64,000 bases of DNA from Pseudomonas paralcaligenes (GCF_019655855.1 NZ_BPFX01000015.1:1-64000); one strand, 5' to 3'; positions 34,646 through 43,240 are shown, counted from the first letter of the stretch. The notes: generated by a model from the letters alone, not told the origin. Numbers and translations are program-made.

Positions 34646-35585
34646 TTGGTTACTGCGACCACGGAGTTCGTTGTGCAAGAAGTTGTTTTTGTAGCTGCGG
34701 CCCGTACAGCTATAGGGAGCCTCCAAGGAGGCTTGGCTGGGATTCCTGCTCATGAGGTCGGAGCAGCAGTCATACGTCGCTTGTTGGAGCAGACAGGTCT
34801 ACCTGGCACACAGGTGGATGAGGTGATATTTGGACAAGTACTGATGACCAGTGCTGAGCAGAACCCAGCTCATCAGGCTTCAATTTTGGCTGGGTTGCCT
34901 CATTCGGTCCCAGCTATGACGCTGAATATGCTCTGTGGCTCTACTCTCGAAGCTATGCGCCTTGGGGTGCAAGCTATCCGCTCTGGAGATGCAGATGTGA
35001 TCATTGCTGGCGGCCAAGAGAGCATGAGTCTGGCGCCTTACCTTCTTTCTTCGACCTCTACCGATATGCTTTGGGGGCCTGGTAAAGCGCTGGATAGCAT
35101 GATTCAGGATGGGCTGACTGATGCTCTCAATCATTACCGAACGGCTATTACTGCCGAGAACCTTCTGCTGGAGTACGAGCTCCGTCGTGAGCAGCATGCG
35201 GCGATCACGCCAGGTCGTTTTAAGGGTCAGATTACGTCGCCCCCAACTCCTCAACACAAGGGCGATCCGGTTGTCTTTGACACTGATGAGGGCGCGCGTG
35301 CTGATACCGCGGCTGAGTCTTTGGCTAAATTGAAACCAACCTTTAGGAATGGCAGTAGTGCCACCTCTGGCAATGTCTCCACTGTCAATGATGGCGCTGC
35401 CGCTGTGCTTCTGATGAGTAATTGGGCCTTTCAGTGTTGGCGTGAATCAAGGGCTACGCTAATGCGTGTTTAGATCCGCAGTCATGGGGGCAAACCAAGC
35501 TCGCCTCTAAAGCTCCCAGTGCAGGGTTTGGGCACTGTTGAAGGACGTTTGCCTGCTGCACAAAAACGCAGCCTTTGAGCGCGGA
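34646..35585 (+). pseudogene. Degenerate acetyl-CoA acetyltransferase (thiolase) remnant
   Basis: A TTG at 34646 opens an intact 275-codon frame ending at 35473, but GTG at 34673 (VQEVVFVAAARTAIGS) fits thiolase starts better. The N-terminal half is thiolase-like: LNMLCGSTLEAM (nucleophile Cys, where CGSGLKA is usual) and AGGQESMSLAPYLL. A stretch of about 15-20 residues is missing after ELRREQHA, the middle (FDTDEGARADTAAESLAKLK and TSGNVSTVNDGAAAVLLMS) is recognisable, and then the frame is lost. Downstream, other frames recall later thiolase sequence (ARIKGYANACLDPQSWG; KDVCLLHKNAAFERG), after which the MITE-like element begins. Codon use is poorer in G+C than even the rest of the island. 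The final acetoacetyl-CoA cleavage step encoded here is therefore probably dead. Confidence 0.85.
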
Positions 35586-35600
35586 TGAGAGTTCGCTTTT

Positions 35601-35788
35601 GGCTGATTCTGTTGAAAAACTCGTTGTGCGACAGAGCGGCGGCTTGCTCGTAGCCTGAAAAATATCTAAATCGAGCGTTGCTACGTGAAATCTAGAGCAG
35701 CTCGCCAGCGCATCGACTCAAAATTCAACCTCAGACACGCACTTTCGGCGAAGGAAATCGTCGACGGAGTTTTTCAACAGAATTGGCC
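35601..35788. mobile_element. MITE-like element, right copy (about 188 bp)
   Basis: The element begins GGCTGATTCTGTTGAAAAA and ends TTTTTCAACAGAATTGGCC, so the terminal repeats are nearly perfect. It shares ends, length and internal blocks with the copy at 25176-25359 and has the same orientation. It abuts the decayed thiolase on its left and the ancestral Lrp gene region on its right; 35789-35856 holds no recognisable gene. There is no transposase. Confidence 0.77.
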
Positions 35789-35856
35789 GTTAGCAGACAT
35801 CGATAGTAAGTGTAGGCATGCCCAAAGCGCCCAACTTTGCCAGGTGTTTTTCATGC

Positions 35857-36324
35857 TCAATCCAACGGCAACTCCGTAGTCCTCTTCACCACGCTCATCG
35901 CGATATGCGAGTGCGCCTCCAGCACATGCGGGCGTTGCAGCAGGTGGTCGCGCAGGAAGCGTTCGTAGTCGGCGATGTCCTTGGCCACCACCTTGAGCAG
36001 GTAGTCCGAGCCGCCGGCCATGGTGTGGCATTCCAGTACCTGAGGGTAGCCGACCACCGCCTGCTCGAATTCCTCCAGGTTGTTGCGGCCGTGGGCCGAC
36101 AGCTTGATGTCGACGAACACCGTCATGCCCAGCCCCAGCTTCTTCGGGTTGAGCAGGGCGACCTTGCGTTCGATCAGCCCTTCCTCCTGCATGCGGTGGA
36201 TGCGCCGCCAGCAGGGCGATTGCGACAGTTCCACCTTCTCGGCGATCTCGGCGGCGGAGAGGTCGGCGTCGTGTTGCAGCAGGCGAAGAATGCGGCGGTC
36301 GATGGGGCTCAGCTTTTCCTGCAT
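35857..36324 (-). CDS. Lrp/AsnC-family transcriptional regulator
   Basis: A 155-residue protein with an N-terminal helix-turn-helix (about 8-55: LSAAEIAEKVELSQSPCWRR, IHRMQEEGLI) and a C-terminal RAM ligand-binding domain (about 68-145: TVFVDIKLSAHG, VLECHTMAGGSDYLLKVVAKD). Such proteins sense amino acids. It diverges from the indolepyruvate ferredoxin oxidoreductase gene over 197 bases and is its likely regulator, responding perhaps to an aromatic or branched-chain amino acid. Codon use is again of the high-GC host type. Confidence 0.95.
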   Translation of the reverse strand: MQEKLSPIDRRILRLLQHDADLSAAEIAEKVELSQSPCWRRIHRMQEEGLIERKVALLNPKKLGLGMTVFVDIKLSAHGRNNLEEFEQAVVGYPQVLECHTMAGGSDYLLKVVAKDIADYERFLRDHLLQRPHVLEAHSHIAMSVVKRTTELPLD

Positions 36325-36521
36325 GATTTTTTCTCTTTATTCGTCATGGAGGGTTCATTCATGCCGAGTATCCCGCTGGGTGCTCGAAAAAAGAAAGAAA
36401 AATCCAGAACTACTCGGTCATAGTCTTGCCCATACGACCCGCCGCGGTGATCCCGCGCCAGGGTTCAACGGCGATGCTCAACAGGCACGTCTCGCTCACA
36501 CAAGAATAAAAGGAGCGCCCC
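36325..36521. promoter_or_regulatory. Divergent control region between lrp-type gene and ior gene
   Basis: This 197-base spacer contains an A/T-rich stretch near 36387-36403 (CGAAAAAAGAAAGAAAAAT) unusual for the surroundings and suited to Lrp-family binding. AAAGGAG lies 6 bases before the start at 36522. No clear -35/-10 boxes were fixed. Confidence 0.5.
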
Positions 36522-39500
36522 ATGTCTCTGGCCGAAATCCGTCTGGACGACAAATACCGTGTAGCCACTGGTCAGCTGTACCTCACCGGCACCCAGGCGC
36601 TGACCCGCCTGCCCATGCTGCAGAAGCAGCGCGACGCCGCCTTCGGCCTCAACACCGCCTGCTTCATCTCCGGGTACCGGGGCTCGCCCCTAGGCAACCT
36701 GGACAAGAGCCTGTGGGAAGCCAAGCAGTTCCTCCAGGAAAACCACATCCACTTTCAGCCCGGCGTCAACGAGGAGCTGGGCGCCACCGCCGTGTGGGGC
36801 AGCCAGCAGGCCAACCTGTTCCCCGGCGCGCGCTACGATGGCGTGTTCGCCATGTGGTACGGCAAGGGCCCGGGCGTCGACCGCTGCGGCGACGTGTTCA
36901 AGCATGGCAACTCGGCCGGGGTTGCGGAGAAGGGTGGCGTGCTGGTGCTGGCCGGCGACGACCACGGTTGCAAGTCTTCGACCATCGCCCACCAGAGCGA
37001 GCATGCCTTCATTGCCGCGTCGATGCCGGTGCTGAACCCGGCCAACGTCCAGGAAATCCTCGACTACGGCATCATCGGCTGGGAGCTGTCTCGCTACAGC
37101 GGCTGCTGGGTGGCGCTGAAGACCATCGCTGAGAACGTCGATTCTTCGGCCGTGGTGGAAGTCGATCCGCTGCGCGTGCAGGTCGAATTACCGACCGACT
37201 TCCAGCTGCCGGAAGACGGCGTGCATATCCGCTGGCCGGACCCGCCCCTGGCCCAGGAAAAGCGCCTCAACCAGTACAAGATCTATGCCGCCCGGGCCTT
37301 CGCCCTGGCCAACAACCTCGACCAGATCAAGCTGGATTCGCCCAATCCGCGCCTGGGCATCATCACCACCGGCAAGTCCTACCTGGACGTGCGCCAGGCG
37401 CTGAACGACCTGGGCCTGGACGACGAGCTGTGTGCCAGGGTCGGCCTGCGTGTGTTGAAGATTGGCATGAGCTGGCCGCTGGAGCCGGTGTCCGTGCACC
37501 AGTTCGCCGAGGGCCTGGACGAAATCCTGGTGGTCGAGGAGAAGCGCAGCATCATCGAGGACCAGCTCACCGGCCAGCTGTACAACTGGCCGGTCGGCAA
37601 GCGCCCGCGGGTGGTCGGCGAGTTCGACGAGGAGGGCAACTCGCTGCTGCCCAACCTGGCCGAGCTGACCCCGGCGATGATCGCCCGGGTGATCGCCAAG
37701 CGCCTGGCGCCGATCTACACCAGCGCCACCATCGACGAGCGCCTGGCCTTCCTCGCCGCCAAGGAAGCCGCGCTGGCCGCGCCCAAGCACGACACCAAGC
37801 GCACCCCGCACTTCTGCTCCGGCTGCCCGCACAACAGCTCCACCCAGCTGCCGGAAGGCAGCCGTGCCCTCGGCGGCATCGGCTGCCACTACATGACCCA
37901 GTGGATGGACCGCAACACCGACACCTTCACCCAGATGGGCGGCGAGGGCGCCACCTGGATCGGCCAGGCACCGTTCACCGACACCCCGCATGTGTTCCAG
38001 AACCTGGGCGACGGCACCTACTTCCACTCCGGCCAGCTGGCCCTGCGCGCGTCCGTCGCGGCGGGCGTCAACATCACCTACAAGATCCTCTACAACGATG
38101 CGGTGGCGATGACCGGCGGCCAGCCCATCGACGGCGAGCTGCGCATCGACCAGCTCAGCCAGCAGGTCTATGCCGAGGGTGTGAAGCGCATCGCCCTGGT
38201 CTCGGACGAGCCGGACAAGTACCCGACCCGCGCCACCTTCGCGCCCATCGTCAGCTTCCACCACCGTCGCGAGCTGGACGCCGTGCAGCGCGAGCTGCGT
38301 GAGTTCAAGGGCGTGTCGGTGATCCTCTACGACCAGACCTGCGCCACCGAGAAGCGTCGCCGGCGCAAGCGCGGCAAGATGGTCGACCCGCAGAAGCGCG
38401 CCTTCATCAACCCGGCCGTGTGCGAGGGCTGCGGCGACTGCAGCGTGAAGTCCAACTGCCTCTCCGTGCTGCCGTTGGAGACCGAGCTGGGGCGCAAGCG
38501 CGAGATCGACCAGAACGCCTGCAACAAGGACTTCTCCTGCGTCGAAGGCTTCTGCCCGAGCTTCGTCACCGTGCACGGCGGCGCCCTGCGCAAGCCCGAG
38601 GCGCTGGGTGCCAAGGCGCTGTTCGTGGCCCTGCCGGAGCCGCGCCAGCCGGACCTGTCGCGGCCCTGGAACATCCTCCTGCCCGGCGTCGGCGGCAGCG
38701 GCGTGACCACCGTCGGCGCGCTGTTAGGCATGGCCGCGCACCTGGAAGGCAAGGGCTGCACCGTGCTCGACCAGGCCGGCCTGGCGCAGAAGTTCGGCCC
38801 GGTGATCAGCCATATCCGCATCGCCCGCAAACAGGACGATATCTACGCCGTGCGCATCGCCGCCGGCGAGACCGACCTGCTGCTGGCCTGCGACCTGGTG
38901 GTGGCGGCCGGCGAGGAATCGCTGGCCAAGCTCAACGACAGGATCGCCAACGCCGTGGTCAACAGCCACGAGGCGCCGACCGCCGAATTCACCCGCAAGC
39001 CGGACGCCCAGGTGCCCGGCGCGGCCATGCGCGAGGCGCTGGTGGAGGCGGTGGGCGAGGGCAAGACCCACTTCGTCGACGCCACCCGCCTGGCCACCGC
39101 GCTGCTCGGCGATACCATCGCCAGCAACCTGTTCATGCTCGGCTATGCGTACCAGAAGGGGCTGGTGCCGGTGTCCGCCGAGGCCATCGACAAGGCCATC
39201 GAGCTCAACGGCGTCGCCATCAAGCTCAACCAGCAGGCGTTCCTCTGGGGCCGCCGCGCCGCCCATGATCTGGCGGCGGTGGAGCAGCTGGCCAGACCGA
39301 AGAGCCCCGAGGCACCGCGCTGCGAGAGCCTCGAGGAGATCGTCGCCGACCGCATGGCCCGCCTCACCGCCTACCAGGACGTCGCCTACGCCCAGCGCTA
39401 CCAGGCCCTGGTGGAGCGCATGCGCCAGGCCGACGGCACCGACCAGGCCCTGAGTCGCGCGGTGGCGCGCTACTACTTCAAGCTGCTGGCGTACAAGGAC

Positions 39501-39986
39501 GAGTACGAGGTGGCGCGGCTGTACAGCGAGCCGGCCTTCCGCCAGCGCCTGGAGGCGCAGTTCGAGGGCGACTACCGCCTGCAGTTCCACCTGGCGCCGA
39601 GCTGGCTGGCCAAGCCCGACCCGCGCACCGGCGCGCCGGTCAAGCGCGCCTTCGGGCCCTGGATGCTCAAGGCCTTCGCCGTGCTGGCGCGCTTCAGGTT
39701 CCTCCGCGGCAGCGTGCTCGACCCGTTCGGCCACAGCGCCGAGCGCCGGGTGGAGCGCGAGCTGATCGACGAGTACGAGGATCTGATCGAGCTGGTGCTC
39801 AAGGAGCTGCGTCCGGACAACTACCGCACCGCGGTGGCCCTGGCCGAGCTGCCGGAGCAGATCCGCGGCTACGGCCACGTCAAGGAGCATGCCGTCGCCA
39901 AGGCCCGCGAGCAGGCCACCCAGCTCAAGGCCCGCCTGCTGCTCAGCGAGATTTCCGCCGTCCAGCTGTTCGAACCGGCCGCCTGA
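36522..39986 (+). CDS. Indolepyruvate ferredoxin oxidoreductase, fused alpha/beta form
   Basis: The enzyme has 1,154 residues, with AAAGGAG 6 bases before the ATG. It oxidatively decarboxylates aryl-pyruvates (indolepyruvate, phenylpyruvate) to aryl-acetyl-CoA with ferredoxin. The N-terminal pyruvate-oxidoreductase domain has FISGYRGSPLGNLD. The TPP site is seen as GDGTYFHSG...KILYNDAVAMTGGQ, preceded by CSGCPHNSS. Cysteine clusters CEGCGDCSVKSNC and CNKDFSCVEGFCP suit iron-sulfur centres. A C-terminal gamma-like domain starts near 720 (ILLPGVGGSGVTTVGALLG). The full two-subunit content is on one chain. It is followed by an amino-acid dehydrogenase that could supply the 2-oxoacid. Confidence 0.94.
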   Translation: MSLAEIRLDDKYRVATGQLYLTGTQALTRLPMLQKQRDAAFGLNTACFISGYRGSPLGNLDKSLWEAKQFLQENHIHFQPGVNEELGATAVWGSQQANLFPGARYDGVFAMWYGKGPGVDRCGDVFKHGNSAGVAEKGGVLVLAGDDHGCKSSTIAHQSEHAFIAASMPVLNPANVQEILDYGIIGWELSRYSGCWVALKTIAENVDSSAVVEVDPLRVQVELPTDFQLPEDGVHIRWPDPPLAQEKRLNQYKIYAARAFALANNLDQIKLDSPNPRLGIITTGKSYLDVRQALNDLGLDDELCARVGLRVLKIGMSWPLEPVSVHQFAEGLDEILVVEEKRSIIEDQLTGQLYNWPVGKRPRVVGEFDEEGNSLLPNLAELTPAMIARVIAKRLAPIYTSATIDERLAFLAAKEAALAAPKHDTKRTPHFCSGCPHNSSTQLPEGSRALGGIGCHYMTQWMDRNTDTFTQMGGEGATWIGQAPFTDTPHVFQNLGDGTYFHSGQLALRASVAAGVNITYKILYNDAVAMTGGQPIDGELRIDQLSQQVYAEGVKRIALVSDEPDKYPTRATFAPIVSFHHRRELDAVQRELREFKGVSVILYDQTCATEKRRRRKRGKMVDPQKRAFINPAVCEGCGDCSVKSNCLSVLPLETELGRKREIDQNACNKDFSCVEGFCPSFVTVHGGALRKPEALGAKALFVALPEPRQPDLSRPWNILLPGVGGSGVTTVGALLGMAAHLEGKGCTVLDQAGLAQKFGPVISHIRIARKQDDIYAVRIAAGETDLLLACDLVVAAGEESLAKLNDRIANAVVNSHEAPTAEFTRKPDAQVPGAAMREALVEAVGEGKTHFVDATRLATALLGDTIASNLFMLGYAYQKGLVPVSAEAIDKAIELNGVAIKLNQQAFLWGRRAAHDLAAVEQLARPKSPEAPRCESLEEIVADRMARLTAYQDVAYAQRYQALVERMRQADGTDQALSRAVARYYFKLLAYKDEYEVARLYSEPAFRQRLEAQFEGDYRLQFHLAPSWLAKPDPRTGAPVKRAFGPWMLKAFAVLARFRFLRGSVLDPFGHSAERRVERELIDEYEDLIELVLKELRPDNYRTAVALAELPEQIRGYGHVKEHAVAKAREQATQLKARLLLSEISAVQLFEPAA

Positions 39987-40010
39987 AGCCAAGCAACCCG
40001 GAAGCCAGTT

Positions 40011-40110
40011 CCCCCTCTCCTTCCGGGAGAGGGGCCAGGGGTGAGGGTCTCCCAGGCATCTGGGACTCCCTCATCCGGCCTTCGGCCACCTTCTCCCAGG
40101 GGGAGAAGGC
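40011..40110. repeat. CTCTCC-CGGGAGAGGGG extragenic repeat block
   Basis: The spacer between the oxidoreductase and dehydrogenase genes holds two hairpins: CCCTCTCC with GGGAGAGGGG, and CTTCTCCC with GGGAGAAGG. Between them lies GGGTGAGGGTCTCCC. The layout matches the block at 23321-23442. No gene is present. Confidence 0.65.
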
Positions 40111-40152
40111 TATCCGTGCCTACTCAACATCCAACAAGAACCGAGAGTACCC

Positions 40153-41205
40153 ATGCCCGTCTTCACCCATATCGACTTCGACAACCACGAGCAGGTGGTC
40201 TTCGGCCACGACCAGGCCAGCGGCCTCAAGGCCATCATCGCCATCCACGACACCACCCTCGGCCCGGCCCTGGGCGGCTGCCGCATGTGGAACTACGCCA
40301 ACGACGAGGAGGCACTGCGCGACGTGCTGCGCCTGTCCCGCGGCATGACCTACAAGTCCGCGCTGGCGCGCCTGCCGCTGGGCGGCGGCAAGGCGGTGAT
40401 CATCGGCGACCCGCGTCACGACAAGAGCGAGGCGCTGTTCCAGGCCATGGGCGACTTCGTCGACAGCCTGGGCGGGCGCTATGTCACCGCCGCCGACTCC
40501 GGCACCGGGGTGGCCGAGATGCAGATCATGGCCGAGCGCACCCGCCACGTGGCCGGCGCCGGCCAGCGCGAGGCCTTCGGCGGCGGCACCCGCGACGGCG
40601 ACCCATCGCCGTCCACCGCCTACGGTGTGTTCGTCGGCATCCGCGCCGCCGTGCGCCACCGCCTCGGTCGCGGCGATCTCAAAGGGCTCAAGGTGGCGAT
40701 CCAGGGCGTCGGCCAGGTCGGCTTCGGCCTGGCCAGGCATCTGAAGGACGCCGGCGCCGAGCTGTGGGTGACCGATATCCATGAGGCCAACCAGCGCCGC
40801 GCCGTGGACCAGCTGGATGCCCGCGCGGTGAGCCAGCAGGAGATCTTCGGCCTCGATGTGGACGTGTTCGCCCCCTGTGCCCTGGGCGCGATCATCAACC
40901 CGCAGACCCTGGAGGCGCTGCGTGCACCGATCATCGCCGGCGCCGCCAACAACCAGCTGGCCAGCCCGGAGCTGGCCGAGCAGCTGCGTCGCCGCGACTG
41001 CCTGTACGCGCCGGACTACGCGATCAACGCCGGCGGCATCATCGACGTGTGCTACGAGCGCACCGGCGGCAGCGCCGCCGAGCTGAAGGCGCACATCGAA
41101 GGCATCGAGGCGACCCTGGACGAGATCTTCGCCCGTTCCACGGCCGAAGGTGCCACCACCACGGCGGTGGCCGACCGGATGGCCCGCGAGCGCCTCGGCC
41201 GCTAG
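40153..41205 (+). CDS. Leu/Phe/Val-family amino-acid dehydrogenase
   Basis: The product has 350 residues. The N-terminal catalytic domain has ALGGCRMW (residues 39-46), MTYKSALA (Lys68) and LGGGKAVI (Lys80), the substrate and catalytic lysines of Glu/Leu/Phe dehydrogenases. The Rossmann domain has [13 protein letters not shown] and ends with the motif [14 protein letters not shown]. It deaminates a branched or aromatic amino acid to its 2-oxoacid with NAD. Its placement after the aryl-pyruvate oxidoreductase and before an AroP-type permease favours Phe, Tyr or Trp as substrate, but leucine or valine cannot be excluded. Confidence 0.92.
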   Translation: MPVFTHIDFDNHEQVVFGHDQASGLKAIIAIHDTTLGPALGGCRMWNYANDEEALRDVLRLSRGMTYKSALARLPLGGGKAVIIGDPRHDKSEALFQAMGDFVDSLGGRYVTAADSGTGVAEMQIMAERTRHVAGAGQREAFGGGTRDGDPSPSTAYGVFVGIRAAVRHRLGRGDLKGLKVAIQGVGQVGFGLARHLKDAGAELWVTDIHEANQRRAVDQLDARAVSQQEIFGLDVDVFAPCALGAIINPQTLEALRAPIIAGAANNQLASPELAEQLRRRDCLYAPDYAINAGGIIDVCYERTGGSAAELKAHIEGIEATLDEIFARSTAEGATTTAVADRMARERLGR

Positions 41206-41256
41206 TGTCTGTTGATGTTTGCTTTAGCTATGTCCCCGTTGGGTGTTGCGCGCCTT

Positions 41257-41339
41257 GTGGGTGCGGATTTATCCGCGAATTTCGCGGCCAATCGGATGCC
41301 GCCCAGCCGCTCCCACAAGAGCAGAGTTGTGCCACCAAT
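41257..41339. repeat. REP element, first of a direct pair
   Basis: An approximately 82-base Pseudomonas-type REP unit with ends GTGGGTGCGG and CAGCCGCTCCCAC and an internal ATCCGCGAATTTCGCGG palindrome. A closely similar unit follows at 41392-41473 in the same direction, sharing CCAATCGGATGCCGCCCAGC with one inserted base. Confidence 0.75.
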
Positions 41340-41391
41340 AAACGGGTACATAGCTTTTGCTTTACCTCACCCGGTTAGCACCAGGCGCGAC

Positions 41392-41473
41392 GTGGGAGCG
41401 GCCTTGGCCGCGATGGCGGCAGGCGGTATAAGCGCTTCGCAGCCAATCGGAATGCCGCCCAGCCGCTCCCACG
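41392..41473. repeat. REP element, second of a direct pair
   Basis: The ends are GTGGGAGCGG and CCGCTCCCAC, with a GCCTTGGCCGCGATGGCGGC centre. The 461-base gap between the dehydrogenase and permease genes contains only these two units, the downstream promoter/hairpin and the small leader ORF; nothing else was recognised. Confidence 0.75.
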
Positions 41474-41531
41474 CCCGCGAAGCGTCAACCGGCCCTGGGC
41501 GCGCCGGCAAGCCGGCCGAGGGCCCCGGGTG

Positions 41532-41594
41532 TATACTCGCCGCGCCCGAGGCCACGGCCGGCGGGCCGCGACCGGCGGATCACGAGTCCGCCGG
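41532..41594 (+). promoter_or_regulatory. Putative promoter and leader hairpin before the permease gene
   Basis: A good -10 hexamer, TATACT (41532-41537), stands out in very GC-rich sequence; no convincing -35 was found. Some 35 bases on, a perfect 8-base stem (CCGGCGGA and TCCGCCGG at 41572-41594, 7-base loop) precedes the leader ORF. The order -10, hairpin, short ORF, permease suggests post-initiation control. Confidence 0.45.
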
Positions 41595-41619
41595 CCCATT
41601 CTTCCAGACAGGTGAACCC

Positions 41620-41667
41620 ATGCCTCGCACTTGCCTCTCTCTCCGCTCGACCTGGAGCGCTCGCTGA
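41620..41667 (+). CDS. Putative 15-residue leader peptide coupled to the permease gene
   Basis: The frame reads MPRTCLSLRSTWSAR and stops at TGA 41665-41667, whose last base is the first base of the permease ATG (TGATG). An AGG ribosome site lies 7 bases before its ATG. It contains one Trp and three Arg codons. The stop/start overlap would couple permease translation to translation of this peptide. It could be chance in GC-rich DNA; no alignments were possible. Confidence 0.4.
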   Translation: MPRTCLSLRSTWSAR

Positions 41668-43070
41668 TGTCCGAACATCTGCATACCGGCCCGCTCAAGC
41701 GCGGCCTGAAGAACCGTCATATCCAGTTGATCGCCCTCGGCGGCGCCATCGGCACCGGCCTGTTCCTCGGCTCGGCCGGGGTGATGCAGAGCGCCGGCCC
41801 GTCGATGATCCTCGGCTATGCCATCGGCGGCTTCATCGCCTTCCTGATCATGCGCCAGCTCGGCGAGATGATCGTTGAGGAGCCGGTCGCCGGCTCCTTC
41901 AGCCACTTCGCCCACAGCTACTGGGGGCCGTTCGCCGGCTTCCTGTCGGGCTGGAACTACTGGGTGCTCTACGTGCTGGTGGGCATGGCCGAGCTGACGG
42001 CGGTGGGCAAGTACGTGCAGTACTGGTATCCGGAAATTCCCACCTGGGCCACGGCCGCCGCGTTCTTCGTGCTGATCAACGCGATCAACCTAGTCAACGT
42101 GAAGGCCTTCGGCGAGACCGAGTTCTGGTTCGCCATCATCAAGGTGGTGGCGATCATCGGCATGATCCTGCTCGGCGGCTGGCTGCTGTTCAGCGGTGCC
42201 GGTGGCGAGCAGGCCAGCGTCAGCAACCTGTGGAGCCACGGCGGCTTCTTCCCCAACGGCGTGTCCGGCCTGGTGATGATGATGGCGATCATCATGTTCA
42301 GTTTCGGCGGCCTGGAGCTGGTGGGCATCACCGCCGCCGAGGCCGACCAGCCGAAGAAGGTGATCCCCAAGGCGATCAACCAGGTGGTCTGGCGCATCCT
42401 GATCTTCTACATCGGCGCGCTGACCATCCTGCTGTCCCTGCACCCCTGGGACGACCTGGTGAAGACCCTGACCTCCGGCGGCGACGCCTACGCCAGCAGC
42501 CCCTTCGTGCAGATCTTCTCGCTGATCGGCGAGGACACCGCCGCCCACGTGCTCAACTTCGTGGTGCTGACCGCCGCGCTGTCGGTCTACAACAGCGGCG
42601 TGTACTGCAACAGCCGCATGCTCTACGGCCTGGCCGAGCAGGGCGACGCGCCCAGGGCACTGATGAAGGTCAACGCGCGCGGCGTGCCGGTGCTGGCCAT
42701 CGCCCTGTCGGCGGCGGTGACCCTGCTCTGCGTGGTGGTCAACTACCTGGCGCCGAAGAGCGCGCTGGAGCTGCTGATGTCGCTGGTGGTGGCGTCCCTG
42801 GTGATCAACTGGGCGATGATCAGCCTGGCCCACCTGAAGTTCCGCAAGGCCATGGCCGCCAAGGGCGTGCAGCCGAGCTTCAAGGCCTTCTGGTTCCCCT
42901 TCGCCAACTATCTGTGCCTGGCCTTCGTGCTGTTCATCCTCGGCGTGATGCTGATGATCCCGGGCATCCAGGTGTCGGTGTACGCGATCCCGGTATGGCT
43001 GCTGCTGCTCTGGGTCTGCTACCGCATCAAGCTGGCGGCCGGCACAGCGCCCGTCGCCAGCCAGGGTTGA
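41667..43070 (+). CDS. AroP-type amino-acid permease (APC superfamily)
   Basis: The protein has 467 residues, starts at MSEHLHTGPLKRGLKNRH, and has GGAG 9 bases upstream. It is predicted to have 12 membrane helices. The first carries the APC signature ALGGAIGTGLFLGSAG; FSFGGLELVGITAAEAD in helix 6 and GEMIVEEPVAGSFSHFAHSY between helices 2 and 3 are typical of the aromatic/GABA/proline branch of proton-driven amino-acid permeases. The exact substrate is not fixed by sequence; neighbouring aryl-pyruvate and amino-acid dehydrogenase genes favour aromatic amino acids. A terminator follows the stop. Confidence 0.92.
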   Translation: MSEHLHTGPLKRGLKNRHIQLIALGGAIGTGLFLGSAGVMQSAGPSMILGYAIGGFIAFLIMRQLGEMIVEEPVAGSFSHFAHSYWGPFAGFLSGWNYWVLYVLVGMAELTAVGKYVQYWYPEIPTWATAAAFFVLINAINLVNVKAFGETEFWFAIIKVVAIIGMILLGGWLLFSGAGGEQASVSNLWSHGGFFPNGVSGLVMMMAIIMFSFGGLELVGITAAEADQPKKVIPKAINQVVWRILIFYIGALTILLSLHPWDDLVKTLTSGGDAYASSPFVQIFSLIGEDTAAHVLNFVVLTAALSVYNSGVYCNSRMLYGLAEQGDAPRALMKVNARGVPVLAIALSAAVTLLCVVVNYLAPKSALELLMSLVVASLVINWAMISLAHLKFRKAMAAKGVQPSFKAFWFPFANYLCLAFVLFILGVMLMIPGIQVSVYAIPVWLLLLWVCYRIKLAAGTAPVASQG

Positions 43071-43083
43071 TCCTGGCGGCATG

Positions 43084-43113
43084 AAAAAAGCCCAGCTTCG
43101 GCCGGGCTTTTTC
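43084..43113 (+). terminator. Intrinsic terminator after the permease gene
   Basis: AAAAAAGCCC and GGGCTTTTTC flank a GC/TTCG/GC tip with one A-C mismatch. The T-run on the right and A-run on the left allow termination from both directions, serving the permease on plus and possibly the chemoreceptor gene on minus. Confidence 0.85.
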
Positions 43114-43141
43114 TTGGCGGGCGTCTCCGCTCTGGAGCTGC

Positions 43142-43202
43142 GTAGGGCGGGTGAAACCCGCGTGCGGTGGCGCAGGGAAACGCGGGTTTCACCCACCCTA
43201 CT
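43142..43202. repeat. Inverted extragenic repeat (GTAGGG-GGTGAAACCCGCG type)
   Basis: Two arms, TAGGGCGGGTGAAACCCGCG and its near-complement CGCGGGTTTCACCCACCCTA, are separated by about 20 bases. It is a dispersed extragenic palindrome located between the converging permease and chemoreceptor genes. Confidence 0.7.
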
Positions 43203-43240
43203 TCTATTCATCGGGTAGTACCGCTTTGGGCGATCCGACG

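Noticed and set aside
34646..35473. Functional short thiolase
   Set aside because: It lacks a conserved internal stretch and the whole C-terminal catalytic region, and later thiolase-like sequence continues in other frames.
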